Positions 8,031-18,165 are shown, counted from the stretch's first letter. The stretch: 64,000 nt of DNA from Bacillus sp. FJAT-27245 (GCF_001273955.1 NZ_LIGI01000001.1:3507030-3571029), one strand, 5' to 3'. Notes: generated from the letters alone by a model not told the origin. Program-made: numbers and translations.

Positions 8031-9287
8031 ATGAAGGCTTTTATGAAATGGATAAGTGATTCGTTTGCTCCAAAAATGCAAAAGATTGTTAGGAATCCTT
8101 GGATGGCAGCACTATCAAGCGCTATGCAAAAAATTATTCCGTTCATTTTAGTTGGTGCATCTATTTTTCTATATAATGTCTTGCGATCCTATATACAAGC
8201 ACTTCCAGACTTAGGGAAGATTGCCGACTACTCATTTGGAATGTTAGGGTTGTTAATTGCCTTCATGATGACAAACCAGCTGATGGAAAAGCTGCGGCAT
8301 CCAGGTTACATGGTAAGTGCCGGATTAACAGCAATCTGTGTATTTATGATGTTTATTAACCCGACATTTGATGATAACGGAATGATGACTGTAGCGTTTG
8401 GACGTTTTGGCCCCACAGGAATTATAGTGGGAATCATTGCAGGGATTTTTGTCGGGTTTATTTTTAATATGTTCGGAAAGCTGAAGCTGTTACGTGATTC
8501 CAACTTACCGGTTTTCGTCGTTGAATGGATTAACAATATCTTTCCGATCATAACATCAATCGGATTAACTGCTTTATTAACATTCAAATTTAAGTTAGAT
8601 ATCTTTGATTTGATTATTAAAGCATTTTCTCCTATCCAATCATTTGGACAAACCTTACCAGGATTTATTTTAATCGTTTTTATTATGACTTTCTTCTACT
8701 CATTAGGAATTTCCGCATGGTTTTGGAGCGCGCTCACAACACCAATTTATATGGCAGGGATTTCAGCTAATATTGATGCAGCAGCGCAAGGTTTGCCTGC
8801 TACAAATATTGTAACAATTGAAACGGTTTTCACAGCCGCGCTTATTACAATGGGGGGAGTAGGAGCTACGTTAGGCTTAAACCTACTAATGCTTTTCTCT
8901 AAATCAAGAGATTTAAAAACGATAGGCAAAATCTCTATCTTGCCTTCTATATTTAATATTAATGAGCCCCTAATGTTTAGCGCGCCTGTTGTGATGAATC
9001 CATTTCTAATGTTGCCTTTGTGGATTAATGCCATCACGGGACCAGTAGTCATTTGGACTGTAATGAAATCCGGTTTATTGAATATACCAGATAAAATGGT
9101 TTATGTCGGGCAAATTCCAGCGCCTTTTTCAAGAGTTATGATAACGCAGGATTTACGAGCCATTATCGTTTTTCTTGTCCTGTTAGGAATCTATCTTTTA
9201 ACTTGGTACCCATTCTTTAAAGTATATGAAAAAGAAAAATTGAAAGAAGAAGAACTTGAAGAAACAACTAGCCCAATAGGAGCTTAA
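8031..9287 (+). CDS. PTS lactose/cellobiose-family EIIC permease
   Basis: A 418-residue EIIC with about ten membrane segments. The GISAWFWSALTTPIYMAG region and the NINEPLMFSAPVVMNP motif (substrate-binding NEP-type loop) are characteristic of the cellobiose/diacetylchitobiose EIIC family. It sits 17 bp after EIIB with a GGGGGC ribosome site. It imports and phosphorylates a beta-glucoside across the membrane. The sugar cannot be deduced from sequence; the family takes cellobiose, lichenan fragments, chitobiose and aryl-glucosides. Confidence 0.92.
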   Translation: MKAFMKWISDSFAPKMQKIVRNPWMAALSSAMQKIIPFILVGASIFLYNVLRSYIQALPDLGKIADYSFGMLGLLIAFMMTNQLMEKLRHPGYMVSAGLTAICVFMMFINPTFDDNGMMTVAFGRFGPTGIIVGIIAGIFVGFIFNMFGKLKLLRDSNLPVFVVEWINNIFPIITSIGLTALLTFKFKLDIFDLIIKAFSPIQSFGQTLPGFILIVFIMTFFYSLGISAWFWSALTTPIYMAGISANIDAAAQGLPATNIVTIETVFTAALITMGGVGATLGLNLLMLFSKSRDLKTIGKISILPSIFNINEPLMFSAPVVMNPFLMLPLWINAITGPVVIWTVMKSGLLNIPDKMVYVGQIPAPFSRVMITQDLRAIIVFLVLLGIYLLTWYPFFKVYEKEKLKEEELEETTSPIGA

Positions 9288-9319
9288 ACAAATACATTAA
9301 AGGATTGGTGAAATAAATA

Positions 9320-9667
9320 ATGTCTGATGCTAGAGAGAATGTAAATGAAGAAAACGAATTAATTTCTGCTGCTATGCAGATCATCTTACATGCGGGTGAT
9401 GCAAGAGTGGTTGCTGACGAAGCATTTAAGTGTGCAAAAGAAGCTGACTTTCAGGCTGCACATGAAAAAATGAAAGAAGCAGATAAAGAAATCTTAAAAG
9501 CACACCGAGCCCAAACACAAGTCATTCAGGATGAAACACGAGGAATCACGCACGAACCTTCCTTATTGTTCAACCATGCCCAGGACCATTTGATGACAAT
9601 CATGTCTGAGATACGGATGACTAAAAAAATGATTGAGTTATATGAGCTAATCGTAAATCGTAAATAA
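9320..9667 (+). CDS. PTS lactose/cellobiose-family EIIA
   Basis: A 115-residue all-helical EIIA. The HAQDHLM motif at 86-92 carries the phosphorylated His; the AGDARVVADEA and DETRG segments are also typical. It forms a trimer in the family, with a buried Asp coordinating a metal (D81 region in the homologues). It takes phosphate from HPr and gives it to EIIB. It is third in the operon, 32 bp after EIIC. Confidence 0.92.
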   Translation: MSDARENVNEENELISAAMQIILHAGDARVVADEAFKCAKEADFQAAHEKMKEADKEILKAHRAQTQVIQDETRGITHEPSLLFNHAQDHLMTIMSEIRMTKKMIELYELIVNRK

Positions 9668-11167
<1,500 letters not shown>

Positions 11168-11206
11168 TTGCCCGGACATCCCTCATCAAAAACTAGAATC
11201 ATCACT

Positions 11207-11288
11207 TCAGCATAACTTGGGTGGTGAGCATGTCAAAATACAAAACCAGCCCGTTAAGCAACTCAAATAGCTTAACGGGCTGGTTTTT
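11207..11288 (+). repeat. Right direct repeat flanking the PTS islet
   Basis: Copy of 5465-5540, including the TCAGCATAA that in the left copy is the end of the SEC-C gene. Here it is not attached to that gene. It supports insertion or duplication of the intervening 5.7 kb. Confidence 0.8.
11246..11287 (+). terminator. Intrinsic terminator of the PTS operon
   Basis: Stem CCAGCCCGTTAAGC / GCTTAACGGGCTGG (14 bp) followed by TTTTT, 80 bp after the GH1 stop. Same hairpin as at 5505. Confidence 0.9.
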
Positions 11289-11388
11289 CAAATGCGCTAT
11301 TTAGATTAACTGATAGCAATTTTACAGGCCAACAAACAGCGAGAACTGCCTTTGGACTAGGCCCCCCATCTTTAAAAAGCAATCAACT

Positions 11389-11700
11389 TTACGATGATTT
11401 TATTACCTTCATCCCAAAAGTTAAAATTTCAAAACTATTTTTAAGAATAAACCCGTAATTACTCTTATGGTCAATTACGATATCGCCATCCAGATCACTG
11501 ACAGTATGCCGGTCAATGACGATTGTAATTTCGCCTTCTTTAAATACTTCTTCATCTTTTATTTGCTCAACCTGAGCAAGTTCGTACACATAGGTAGCCC
11601 CTCAACCGGTTGTTCGAACTTGATTAATCTTAATAATCGGTTCGGCACCAAATACATGAACAAGCTGCTGTTTTGCATCATTACTAATTGTAACTTTCAT
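11389..11700 (-). CDS. HesB/IscA-like protein with in-frame TGA (candidate selenoprotein)
   Basis: Read through one TGA, this is a 103-residue HesB/YadR-type protein starting at ATG 11700 behind GAGGTGAGAAGG. Both halves lie in the same frame: residues 1-32 end in KINQVRTTG, TGA is codon 33 (11602-11604), and residues 34-103 continue GATYVYELAQ to the family-like end DGDIVIDHKSNYGFILKN. The TGA aligns with the first Cys of the TEGCGC-type motif of IscA/YqkB relatives, where Cys codons differ from TGA by one base. HesB-like selenoproteins are an established family. A hairpin 28 nt after the TGA fits the bacterial SECIS pattern. The alternative is a nonsense mutation in an otherwise intact gene. 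No neighbouring sel genes are in the window. Confidence 0.6.
11563..11579 (-). promoter_or_regulatory. SECIS-like hairpin downstream of the in-frame TGA
   Basis: On the minus strand, TTGCTC / GAGCAA forms a 6-bp stem with the loop AGGTT. The loop begins 28 nt after the TGA and has G as its second base followed by GT, as in the GGU-type apical loop of E. coli fdhF. It sits inside the coding sequence (residues LAQVEQ). Could be chance. Confidence 0.45.
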
Positions 11701-11837
11701 CCTTCTCACCTCAATACTAATGTACCCTTCCTCCGCTGCCTTAAGCAAACTCTGTAAACTGCAATGTAATCTCGGAAAAAATTGCACTTTCAGTATTTAC
11801 AGATTCTTCACCGCAAAAAGTGGTTTTTGCAAATATG

Positions 11838-11965
11838 TTGATTTACGCTACAGGCGCTTCGCTTTCCGCGGGCAGTCCGGGAGCCTCCTCGGCAAAACCC
11901 ATGCCTGCGGGGTCTCCCCTGGCCAGCTTTTCCCGCAGGAGTCTGCGCGCCTTTCGCTCCAACCA
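11838..11965 (-). repeat. ~125-bp dispersed extragenic repeat, copy 1
   Basis: GC-rich element, starting TTGATTTACGCTAC and containing TTCCGCGGGC and CTCCTCGGC. It is an inverted copy of the element at 26913-27046. This type (arms with GCGGAAAGC and GAGGAGGCTCC) is widespread between genes in Bacillaceae. Not coding. Confidence 0.75.
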
Positions 11966-12017
11966 ACATTTAAATTAAGTATTTAATCCTAAACCAGCAT
12001 TTATGGCGAAGAACCTT

Positions 12018-12077
12018 TTTACAATTTTATTACCATACTTTCACTCCCCCTTCACACTCTATTCATTTACGTTCATT
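12018..12077 (+). promoter_or_regulatory. Pho-box-like array upstream of the GDPD gene
   Basis: Six TT(T/A/C)AC(A)-like hexamers occur at 10-12 bp spacing: TTTACA 12018, TTACCA 12030, TTCACT 12040, TTCACA 12051, TTCATT 12062, TTCATT 12072. PhoP of B. subtilis binds direct TT(A/C/T)ACA repeats spaced about 11 bp, and glpQ is a known Pho gene there. Regulation here is inference. Confidence 0.55.
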
Positions 12078-12112
12078 AAACTTTAAGAGACTACTGAATG
12101 GAGGGATTTTAA

Positions 12113-13012
12113 ATGTTGATGAAAAGTTTTTTCAGAAATGTCATGATGTCTGCGGCAATTGTCGGTATTGGAACTGGAGCAGTCAGCCAGGTACAGGCGG
12201 CGGAAACGATTAAGCCTTCTCTTAATCCAAACAAAATCTTAAATGTTTCGCATCGCGGTGCATCCGGGCACGCTCCTGAGCATACACTTCCCGCTTACGA
12301 GCTCGGCCAGCAAATGAAAGGCGACTACATAGAAATTGACCTCCAAATGACAAAAGATGGCGAATTGATTGCCATGCATGATGAAACGTTGGACCGTACA
12401 ACGAATGGGACCGGCCATGTTAAGGATTTTACACTCGCGGAAATCAAGCAGCTTGATGCTGGTTCCTGGTTCAATGAGAAGTATCCGGAGTATGCCAAGC
12501 CTGAGTACGCGGGCCTTAAAGTTCCGACATTGCAGGAAGTCATTGAAACATTCGGGACCGGCGCCCGCTATTACATCGAAACAAAATCTCCCGGAGTTTA
12601 CCCTGGCATGGAAGAAAAACTAGTGGAAATCCTGAACGAGTATAAATTGACAGGGAAAAATGTGCCTTCCAGCAAAGTCATCGTTCAATCATTCAGCGCG
12701 GACAGCCTGAAAATGGTCCATGAACTGGATCCGACCATCCCATTGGTCCAGCTGCTTTGGTACGATCAGCCAGCGACCGTGACTGATGAAGAGCTGGAAG
12801 AGTACAAATCTTATAGCATCGGACTTGGCATGAATTATGGCAAAATCGATAAAGCCTATGTACAAAAGGTCCGCGACAGCGGCCTGTTGATCCACCCCTA
12901 TACAGTGAACGAAACAGCCGATATGGAAAAACTGCTCGACTGGGGCGTAACAGGAATGTTCACCAACTTCCCTGACCGCCTCCAAGAAGTCCTGAAAAAT
13001 CGCAACTCATAA
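12113..13012 (+). CDS. Secreted glycerophosphodiester phosphodiesterase
   Basis: A 299-residue GDPD/GlpQ-type enzyme with an N-terminal signal peptide (hydrophobic core 10-24, probable cleavage after VQA at about 29). Catalytic features: HRG at 47-49, E56 in APEHT, E74 and D76 in IEID, and H89-D90 in [11 protein letters not shown]. It hydrolyses glycerophosphodiesters from phospholipids or teichoic acid to glycerol-3-phosphate and an alcohol, outside the cell. The start follows GGAGGGATTTTAA. The Pho-box-like hexamers just upstream suggest induction in phosphate starvation, as for B. subtilis glpQ. Monocistronic with its own terminator. Confidence 0.93.
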   Translation: MLMKSFFRNVMMSAAIVGIGTGAVSQVQAAETIKPSLNPNKILNVSHRGASGHAPEHTLPAYELGQQMKGDYIEIDLQMTKDGELIAMHDETLDRTTNGTGHVKDFTLAEIKQLDAGSWFNEKYPEYAKPEYAGLKVPTLQEVIETFGTGARYYIETKSPGVYPGMEEKLVEILNEYKLTGKNVPSSKVIVQSFSADSLKMVHELDPTIPLVQLLWYDQPATVTDEELEEYKSYSIGLGMNYGKIDKAYVQKVRDSGLLIHPYTVNETADMEKLLDWGVTGMFTNFPDRLQEVLKNRNS

Positions 13013-13038
13013 AATAAGCCTTTATTGATAAAAGACAT

Positions 13039-13078
13039 AAGAAATGACGTGTGAATTTGCACACGTCATTTCTTGTTT
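13039..13078 (+). terminator. Intrinsic terminator of the GDPD gene
   Basis: 15-bp perfect stem AAGAAATGACGTGTG / CACACGTCATTTCTT, loop AATTTG, followed by GTTTC. It may work in both directions. Confidence 0.85.
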
Positions 13079-13080
13079 CA

Positions 13081-13137
13081 TTATTCTTCTTCAGATGCCC
13101 GATTCTTTTGTTCAGGAAGGGTGTCCCAGATGCTTTC
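13081..13137 (-). pseudogene. 3'-end remnant of a second M14 carboxypeptidase
   Basis: On the minus strand this reads ESIWDTLPEQKNRASEEE then stop. This is the same C-terminus as the intact M14 gene at 15445-16512 (SFWDTLPEQKNRASEEEADE). Only the last ~18 codons survive; upstream sequence is unrelated. It indicates a former tandem paralogue or a duplicated gene end. Confidence 0.75.
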
Positions 13138-13243
13138 CTCGTATTTTTAAGGTGTCCAGCCCTGTTATTTTCTAGCCGTTTAATATTTATTGAATATCCC
13201 TCTTATGAACCTTTGCGCATATAAAAAAAAACTGGTAATGTGT

Positions 13244-13801
13244 TTATAATTTTTTCTGTTTATTTACTTTAGTTTTTAAATCCCTTAACAAAAAAGCGAG
13301 ACCAGCAAGGGTAGCTATATTTATCCAGTATTGATGAATGCTATTGTCTGATAACAACTTATATATAAAACTCTTTGGCACTGGATCTTCGTTAGATAAA
13401 ATTTTCAAATTAATTTTATTTTGGTTGTTATCAACGACTTCTAACGGTTTATTATCTATCACAAAGTTTACAGTTTCATATTTTGGTAAATCCAAAAAAA
13501 CTATTCCGAAAATATGATGTGCAATATAAAACAATAACATTATTATCGATAGATAATACACAACAGCATTCATGTTCAGAAAATGTTTAAATATAAATAT
13601 TTTAAACTTGCTTTGTTCTGATTTGTTAAAATGAATACTATTAATTTGTTCTAAGCTATAACCATGTTTGTCTATTAAATATTTAGCAATATTTTCATAT
13701 TTTTTCTCAGCGGATCCAATGGTGTAGTTTCCCACCAAAAGGATTATAAGAGTGTAAACGATTAAACAAAAGAAAAGAAACGTTGTTAAGGTAAAATACA
13801 T
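13244..13801 (-). CDS. Hypothetical membrane protein
   Basis: A 185-residue protein, AT-rich compared with its neighbours. It has a hydrophobic N-terminus (about 4-26), a second membrane segment around 75-98, a polar, probably extracellular stretch of about 60 residues (KYETVNFVIDNKPLEVVDNN), and a last helix at about 158-172 before a Lys-rich tail. I do not recognise the family. It is isolated between the GDPD gene and a c-di-GMP-controlled gene. The ATG has only a weak ribosome site (GAGGTG about 8 bp before). Confidence 0.6.
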   Translation of the reverse strand: MYFTLTTFLFFCLIVYTLIILLVGNYTIGSAEKKYENIAKYLIDKHGYSLEQINSIHFNKSEQSKFKIFIFKHFLNMNAVVYYLSIIMLLFYIAHHIFGIVFLDLPKYETVNFVIDNKPLEVVDNNQNKINLKILSNEDPVPKSFIYKLLSDNSIHQYWINIATLAGLAFLLRDLKTKVNKQKKL

Positions 13802-14058
13802 AAAAACACCTCGCTAGAATAATAAATATGTATTGAATTATTTTACGGTTTTGGTCTTTTCCGAAAAAAATTGGCCATTAAGTATTAAGATTCTAAAATC
13901 CAATGTGTTCCCCAAATTAAAAACCCGCCAAGTCACATTCCGTCTGGCGGGTTCCCTTACAACTATACCAATTCGCACCATTTTCTTTACACCCAGTATG
14001 GGACAACCAGGCTTTGAAACAAGAAAAATCGGGGATTGGTACTCAGACACAATTAAAA

Positions 14059-14823
14059 TTATGTATTTAAATTATTCCCTAAGATTCCATCTGGATTCGT
14101 CCTCAAGTAACCACCGCCCTGCTCTTCCGTCAGACTAGTTGCTGGATTGCCATCGCCATCCCGGTAGTAGCCATCAACATATGTTCCGTCTGCCCGGTAA
14201 TAGCCGCTCACTTCATGCGGAGTTACATGAGTAGTTCCTGGCGCCTCCGTTGTTTCAGCTGTATCTGCCATTCCCAGTTGCGTATCGGGAGACTCAACAT
14301 GCTGAATATTCATGGTATCATCTCCACCGTCTATTCCAACTTCACCATTCGCCAAATTCTGGTTCTCCATAGGATCGCCAATATCGATTCCATCCACCAT
14401 ATCAACTATACCCACAGCCAACGTGCCAATCGCCACTGTCTTTGCTATATTTTTTACACCTTGTTTAATCCGTTCATCATCATTAGTCGCAAAACCTTCA
14501 AATACTTCTTTGCCGTTATGGATGGTCCCTTTGGCGGTTTCATACACCCCTTTAGCCGTGCGCGATACAGAGCTACCAATATCATTGAAGCCTTTCTCTA
14601 TCTTGCTATCATCATTTTGAACGAATCCGGATGCGGCATTCCAGGCACCGTCTGCAACCTGCCCTACTGTATCTCCGGCAAACTCGGACGCTTTTATTAC
14701 GCCATCTCCGACCTCTTTAATAAACTTGCTTCCTGTCACTTCCCCAACGACATTTACAGCACCGCCAATTACAAATCCGGCAGCCTGTCCGGTAAATCTC
14801 CCTAATTCACGCAAAAATCCCAT
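14059..14823 (-). CDS. c-di-GMP riboswitch-controlled protein with GYYRxDGTYV motif
   Basis: 254 residues from ATG 14823, chosen because AAAGGGGGATAAA precedes it; a longer frame would start inside the riboswitch expression platform. The first 130 residues are Gly/Ala/Val-rich and contain degenerate repeats (VGDGVIKASEFAGDTVGQVADGAWNAASG...). A hydrophobic patch, VAIGTLAVGIVDMVDG, follows. The C-terminus carries VSGYYRADGTYVDGYYRDGDGNP and GGYLRTNPDG, a motif seen at the ends of various Firmicute and phage proteins. No catalytic residues. With no signal peptide, location is uncertain; control by c-di-GMP suggests a surface, biofilm or sporulation-type role. Confidence 0.75.
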   Translation of the reverse strand: MGFLRELGRFTGQAAGFVIGGAVNVVGEVTGSKFIKEVGDGVIKASEFAGDTVGQVADGAWNAASGFVQNDDSKIEKGFNDIGSSVSRTAKGVYETAKGTIHNGKEVFEGFATNDDERIKQGVKNIAKTVAIGTLAVGIVDMVDGIDIGDPMENQNLANGEVGIDGGDDTMNIQHVESPDTQLGMADTAETTEAPGTTHVTPHEVSGYYRADGTYVDGYYRDGDGNPATSLTEEQGGGYLRTNPDGILGNNLNT

Positions 14824-14844
14824 TATTTTATCCCCCTTTGGCAA

Positions 14845-14880
14845 AATAAAAGAACCCACAAAAACAGTGGATTCTTTTTT
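14845..14880 (-). terminator. Riboswitch expression-platform terminator
   Basis: On the minus strand AAAGAATCCAC / GTGGGTTCTTT with a TGTTTTT loop and a T-rich tail, between the GEMM aptamer and the start codon at 14823. It is the likely off/on switch element. Confidence 0.75.
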
Positions 14881-14895
14881 CATATCCATCTATTT

Positions 14896-14975
14896 TCGGC
14901 GACCCGGCTGCCATTGCAATTGCTTTAGGCCCGTGGCTTTGCGTCCCTGCCTTTCAGCAGGTTTGCCGTTATCGA
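14896..14975 (-). ncRNA. Cyclic di-GMP-I (GEMM) riboswitch
   Basis: Minus-strand sequence shows the GEMM hallmarks in order: AACGGCAAACC, a P1b hairpin with a GAAA-type tetraloop (CTGCTGAAAGGCAG), GGGACGCAAAGCC, then GGGCCTAAAGC and the GGCAGCCGGGT closing side. It binds c-di-GMP in the established family. It lies upstream of the 254-aa gene with an intervening terminator, so transcription attenuation is expected. Confidence 0.9.
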
Positions 14976-15366
14976 ATAGTTCTTTTATAGGATTATATTA
15001 CCATTATCCTTTGATATTTCAACTATTTTTTACAATTTTAATCATTTTTCTACGCATTATTACCTATTTTCCAACATAAATATTACAAACAAAGGCCGTT
15101 ATCTAACTCTTGGGCTTGCTTTACATTTTATTTTTTAACATAGAAACTCCTCAATATGACGTAATATCACGCACTTTTCCCTCCTTCATCCCAGCAAAAT
15201 AAAACCTTTTAAGAGTAAAAAATACGGAAGCCAAAGCTCCCGCATCCCAGAGTTCATTTTATAGACGTAAAACCACTGTGCTTCCTTTCGAATCAACAAA
15301 TTTTTAAATTGTAAGCACTAGAACCGTCCCCTTGCTTCCGCACCCCGCCGGGTAAAAACAAAAAAA

Positions 15367-15407
15367 CGCCACCGCCAGAACCAGGTTAGTGGTTCTAACA
15401 GGGACGC
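15367..15407 (-). terminator. Hairpin element H2 (terminator of the M14 gene)
   Basis: Minus-strand stem built on GTTAGAACC / GGTTCTGGC with flanking GC pairs, then T7. It is 38 bp past the M14 stop. Member of the dispersed hairpin family. Confidence 0.75.
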
Positions 15408-15444
15408 TACTCAATCTTGTCTTTGCGTATCTTTCCAGTCCTAC

Positions 15445-16512
15445 CTATTCGTCCGCTTCTTCTTCAGACGCCCTATTCTTTTGTTCAGGAAGGGTGTCCC
15501 AGAAGCTTGTGTCTGCTTTATCAATCGATCCGTCGGCTATTGCATTTACGGCTGCATCCAAGGTTTCGACCGTTTGTTTGATCAGATAGCCATTGCTCTT
15601 TTGGCCGAGGGCATAGGATTCAATATAATGGTCGGACATCCCACGCATTTCAAAAAGGAGTGTTGAAATACCATAACGGACAGCAGCTCCATTGCGCCCG
15701 ATTCTTTCCTCTGAGCCTCCGACATATTTGCCGATATGCCCCCAGCCCTTGCTTTCAAGTTCATTATAGACAATCGCCCCAAGCTTCTTGGATTTTTCAA
15801 GAACCTCAGGTTTGACGTTTTCGTTCGTCGGATAGAGGATGGAACCGGAAACCAATTGTCCTTCCGTTTCACTCCTCGTTCCCTGGTGGTGCAGGTCAAT
15901 CATATAATCGATTTTGTACTTTTGGAATACATTTTCATGAAGCGCGCGCACTTCAGGCTGCATCGCTGATGTGGCTTTGTCATGCTCCCGGTTTAAGTCC
16001 ACTTCATTGGCATTGTAGCGGGTTAAGTGGCGGTCGCCGTCCGCAAGATAATGATCCAATGAGAAATTCACATCGCCCATAGCACCATCAGCATTCAGCA
16101 TCGGAATAATGAGAACGTTTACATTATTCAGCACACCCTTTGTTTTCCCAGTCCCTAGATGCTTGATGAATTCCATGGCGCCTTCGGTTGTCAGCTGTTC
16201 ATTGCCATGCTGCTGTGTCAGGAACAGGATGGTCGGATTAGAAGGGTTGGAAATGTATTTCGCCACGTAAATATCCCGGCCCTTCACGGTTTTGCCGATG
16301 ACTTCAAGTTCCATCGCAGCCTGCTTTGCGTCCTGGGTTTTCAGGTATTCAACCATACTTTCATACGTATGTAAAATAGATGTCTGGATGGACCCATTCC
16401 CAGCACTCGGGCCATTACCCACAGCGCCAACGGGCAGACCAACCGCGGTAATTCCGCCAAAAGCCAACAGCCCTGATAGTGAAAAAGCTAAAACCTTCTT
16501 CTTATTCTTCAT
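15445..16512 (-). CDS. Secreted M14-family zinc carboxypeptidase
   Basis: 355 residues with a signal peptide (Lys-rich start, hydrophobic 8-30). Zinc ligands H102 and E105 occur in QQHGNEQ, and the third His in DLHHQG (208-209). The substrate-binding NADG and DLNREHD segments are present, and the catalytic Glu is E288 in STLLFEMRG. This is the M14 layout of gamma-D-glutamyl-diamino acid or peptidoglycan-type carboxypeptidases and related secreted enzymes. The acidic tail (ASEEEADE) is duplicated as a remnant at 13081. Monocistronic; it ends in hairpin H2. Substrate unknown. Confidence 0.9.
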   Translation of the reverse strand: MKNKKKVLAFSLSGLLAFGGITAVGLPVGAVGNGPSAGNGSIQTSILHTYESMVEYLKTQDAKQAAMELEVIGKTVKGRDIYVAKYISNPSNPTILFLTQQHGNEQLTTEGAMEFIKHLGTGKTKGVLNNVNVLIIPMLNADGAMGDVNFSLDHYLADGDRHLTRYNANEVDLNREHDKATSAMQPEVRALHENVFQKYKIDYMIDLHHQGTRSETEGQLVSGSILYPTNENVKPEVLEKSKKLGAIVYNELESKGWGHIGKYVGGSEERIGRNGAAVRYGISTLLFEMRGMSDHYIESYALGQKSNGYLIKQTVETLDAAVNAIADGSIDKADTSFWDTLPEQKNRASEEEADE

Positions 16513-16723
16513 CGAATCCCTCCAAAATTACATTTGCCCGAAATATCAGACAACATAAGTTTACTAATTTTACGGAGGAACTTTAATAGACAGGAATCTC
16601 TATTTATTTGACAAATCTTTACGCTCAAAATAGGAGGTATAGTTCAGTAGTAAATTATGAATTTCGTACAAAAGAAGGAGTTTCAGGGGATCCTGTTAAG
16701 GGTAAGAAGGAAAGTTTAAAGAG

Positions 16724-16772
16724 AAAAACAGACGAATCGGCCGGACTATTATAGTCAGGCCGATTCATCTGT
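16724..16772 (-). terminator. Terminator of the Wadjet operon
   Basis: Long interrupted stem on the minus strand: AACAGATGAATCGGCC...GGCCGATTCGTCTGTT with inner GACTATAATAGTC, followed by TTTTTCTCTTT. It lies about 90 bp past the jetD stop. Confidence 0.85.
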
Positions 16773-16863
16773 TACTTCAGTGGGATTGTTTATATAGGCG
16801 CTAATTGTTCTTCTAGTTTCGAGTTGTTTCTATTGTTGTAGAAGTAGTGAACGACCTACGATC

Positions 16864-18165
16864 CTACCACCAATTGATTAGCAAACTTTCTTGTTCAAGT
16901 CGCTTTTTGTTCTTTATTATAGCTTCAATTAGGCTTTTCCAATGCATGTAGCTTTTATTCTCAAGAAGTAAAACCAACTTTTCTTCGTAACCTGGCGTGA
17001 ATTCAAGGCCATAGTCGCAATGTTTTTGGTATATATACACATTCATAAAAAGTGGTTCTAATTTTGGAAAATAGTTATTCCGCAAGTGTTCATAAATTAA
17101 AATACCGCCATAATCAATATCTCCCCAGTGAAATACCTTTATATTACTATTCTGTTCCTCCAGAAAATTCTTCAACTTTAACAGAAGTTTGCGAAGTGCA
17201 TGATGCGGAAAACCACCCGTATAAATGACAAGATTATCAGTTGGATTTCCGGAAATATGTAGCTCCTCTACTTCTTCTTTGACGCTTCCCGATAGAAATT
17301 CATTATAAGCAGTCAGGTTTTCTATAAGGATAATTCGTTTAGCACTAATCTGTATAATCTCAAGATTACTAATGGTTTCAAAGGTTAATCCAATCCCACC
17401 AGGAAGCCCTGAAATATTTGTGGTTACTCCATTACAGATAAACACCAGCGGGCCAGAAATCCTTGTGAGTTTCGGGGTATCAACTATGCCTATTGCATCC
17501 AAATACTCAATATCCGTTTCCATTTCATTATTACCAAAGCGCTTATAAATTGACAGCAGCCTTGACTGGACATTTTTTTCAAAGTATTTCGTGTCATGAA
17601 AGAGAGAATGGCTCAGCACTCTTTTTGTTGTTCCCTCTTTCATTGTGGGCAAATGCAATAGAGTTTTTACTAAATCTTCATGGCCTTTTGGTTCATTAAT
17701 ATCAAGGCCAGCGGTATGATTCCTGGATAACGAATCATCATAATGTTGCCAAAAAAGCCTCACCCAATCCCAGGGATGCTCCTGTAAAGGAGTCAAAATC
17801 CTTCTTATTGTCTGCAGCTTCTGTTGCTTTGGGACAATTCCGGTTTTTTCATAGGCTTTATCAACTTGATCATAATTAAGATAAATCTTTTCTATCTCTT
17901 CACCATGCTTATATTTTGACCATTTTACTTCAATGATCCCTTTTTCACTGAGTTCCGTCACTGCTTGGTGAATCTCATCCCTTTTCCGAAAATCCATTTC
18001 ATCATAATAGTCTTTGGTTATTGGATTGGTGATTTTGTTCATGGAAAACTGGGGACGCTGCTGAGTGACTCTATTTTCCTTAAAAGCTTTGCTAGTTTCA
18101 TATTTGTCCAAAAGAAAAGAGAGAATCCTGTACTGATACTGCCTGACTATCGACTGCTCCATCAT
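16864..18165 (-). CDS. Wadjet nuclease subunit JetD
   Basis: About 433 residues from ATG 18165 (or ATG 18162), placed after GGGGAGGATT; a longer frame to 18189 is less likely. The N-terminal ~200 residues fit the DUF3322-type arm, and the C-terminal half fits DUF2220, related to the topoisomerase VI A TOPRIM fold (FHWGDIDYGGILIYEHL with the acidic D-x-D; ENLTAYNEF). In the Wadjet system JetD cleaves circular DNA after JetABC loop extrusion. The gene overlaps the 3' end of jetC by 68 bp in another frame. Last gene of jetA-jetB-jetC-jetD. Confidence 0.92.
   Translation of the reverse strand: MMEQSIVRQYQYRILSFLLDKYETSKAFKENRVTQQRPQFSMNKITNPITKDYYDEMDFRKRDEIHQAVTELSEKGIIEVKWSKYKHGEEIEKIYLNYDQVDKAYEKTGIVPKQQKLQTIRRILTPLQEHPWDWVRLFWQHYDDSLSRNHTAGLDINEPKGHEDLVKTLLHLPTMKEGTTKRVLSHSLFHDTKYFEKNVQSRLLSIYKRFGNNEMETDIEYLDAIGIVDTPKLTRISGPLVFICNGVTTNISGLPGGIGLTFETISNLEIIQISAKRIILIENLTAYNEFLSGSVKEEVEELHISGNPTDNLVIYTGGFPHHALRKLLLKLKNFLEEQNSNIKVFHWGDIDYGGILIYEHLRNNYFPKLEPLFMNVYIYQKHCDYGLEFTPGYEEKLVLLLENKSYMHWKSLIEAIIKNKKRLEQESLLINWW

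Noticed and set aside
14215-14805. 196-codon plus-strand frame
   Set aside because: Antisense shadow of the riboswitch-controlled gene.
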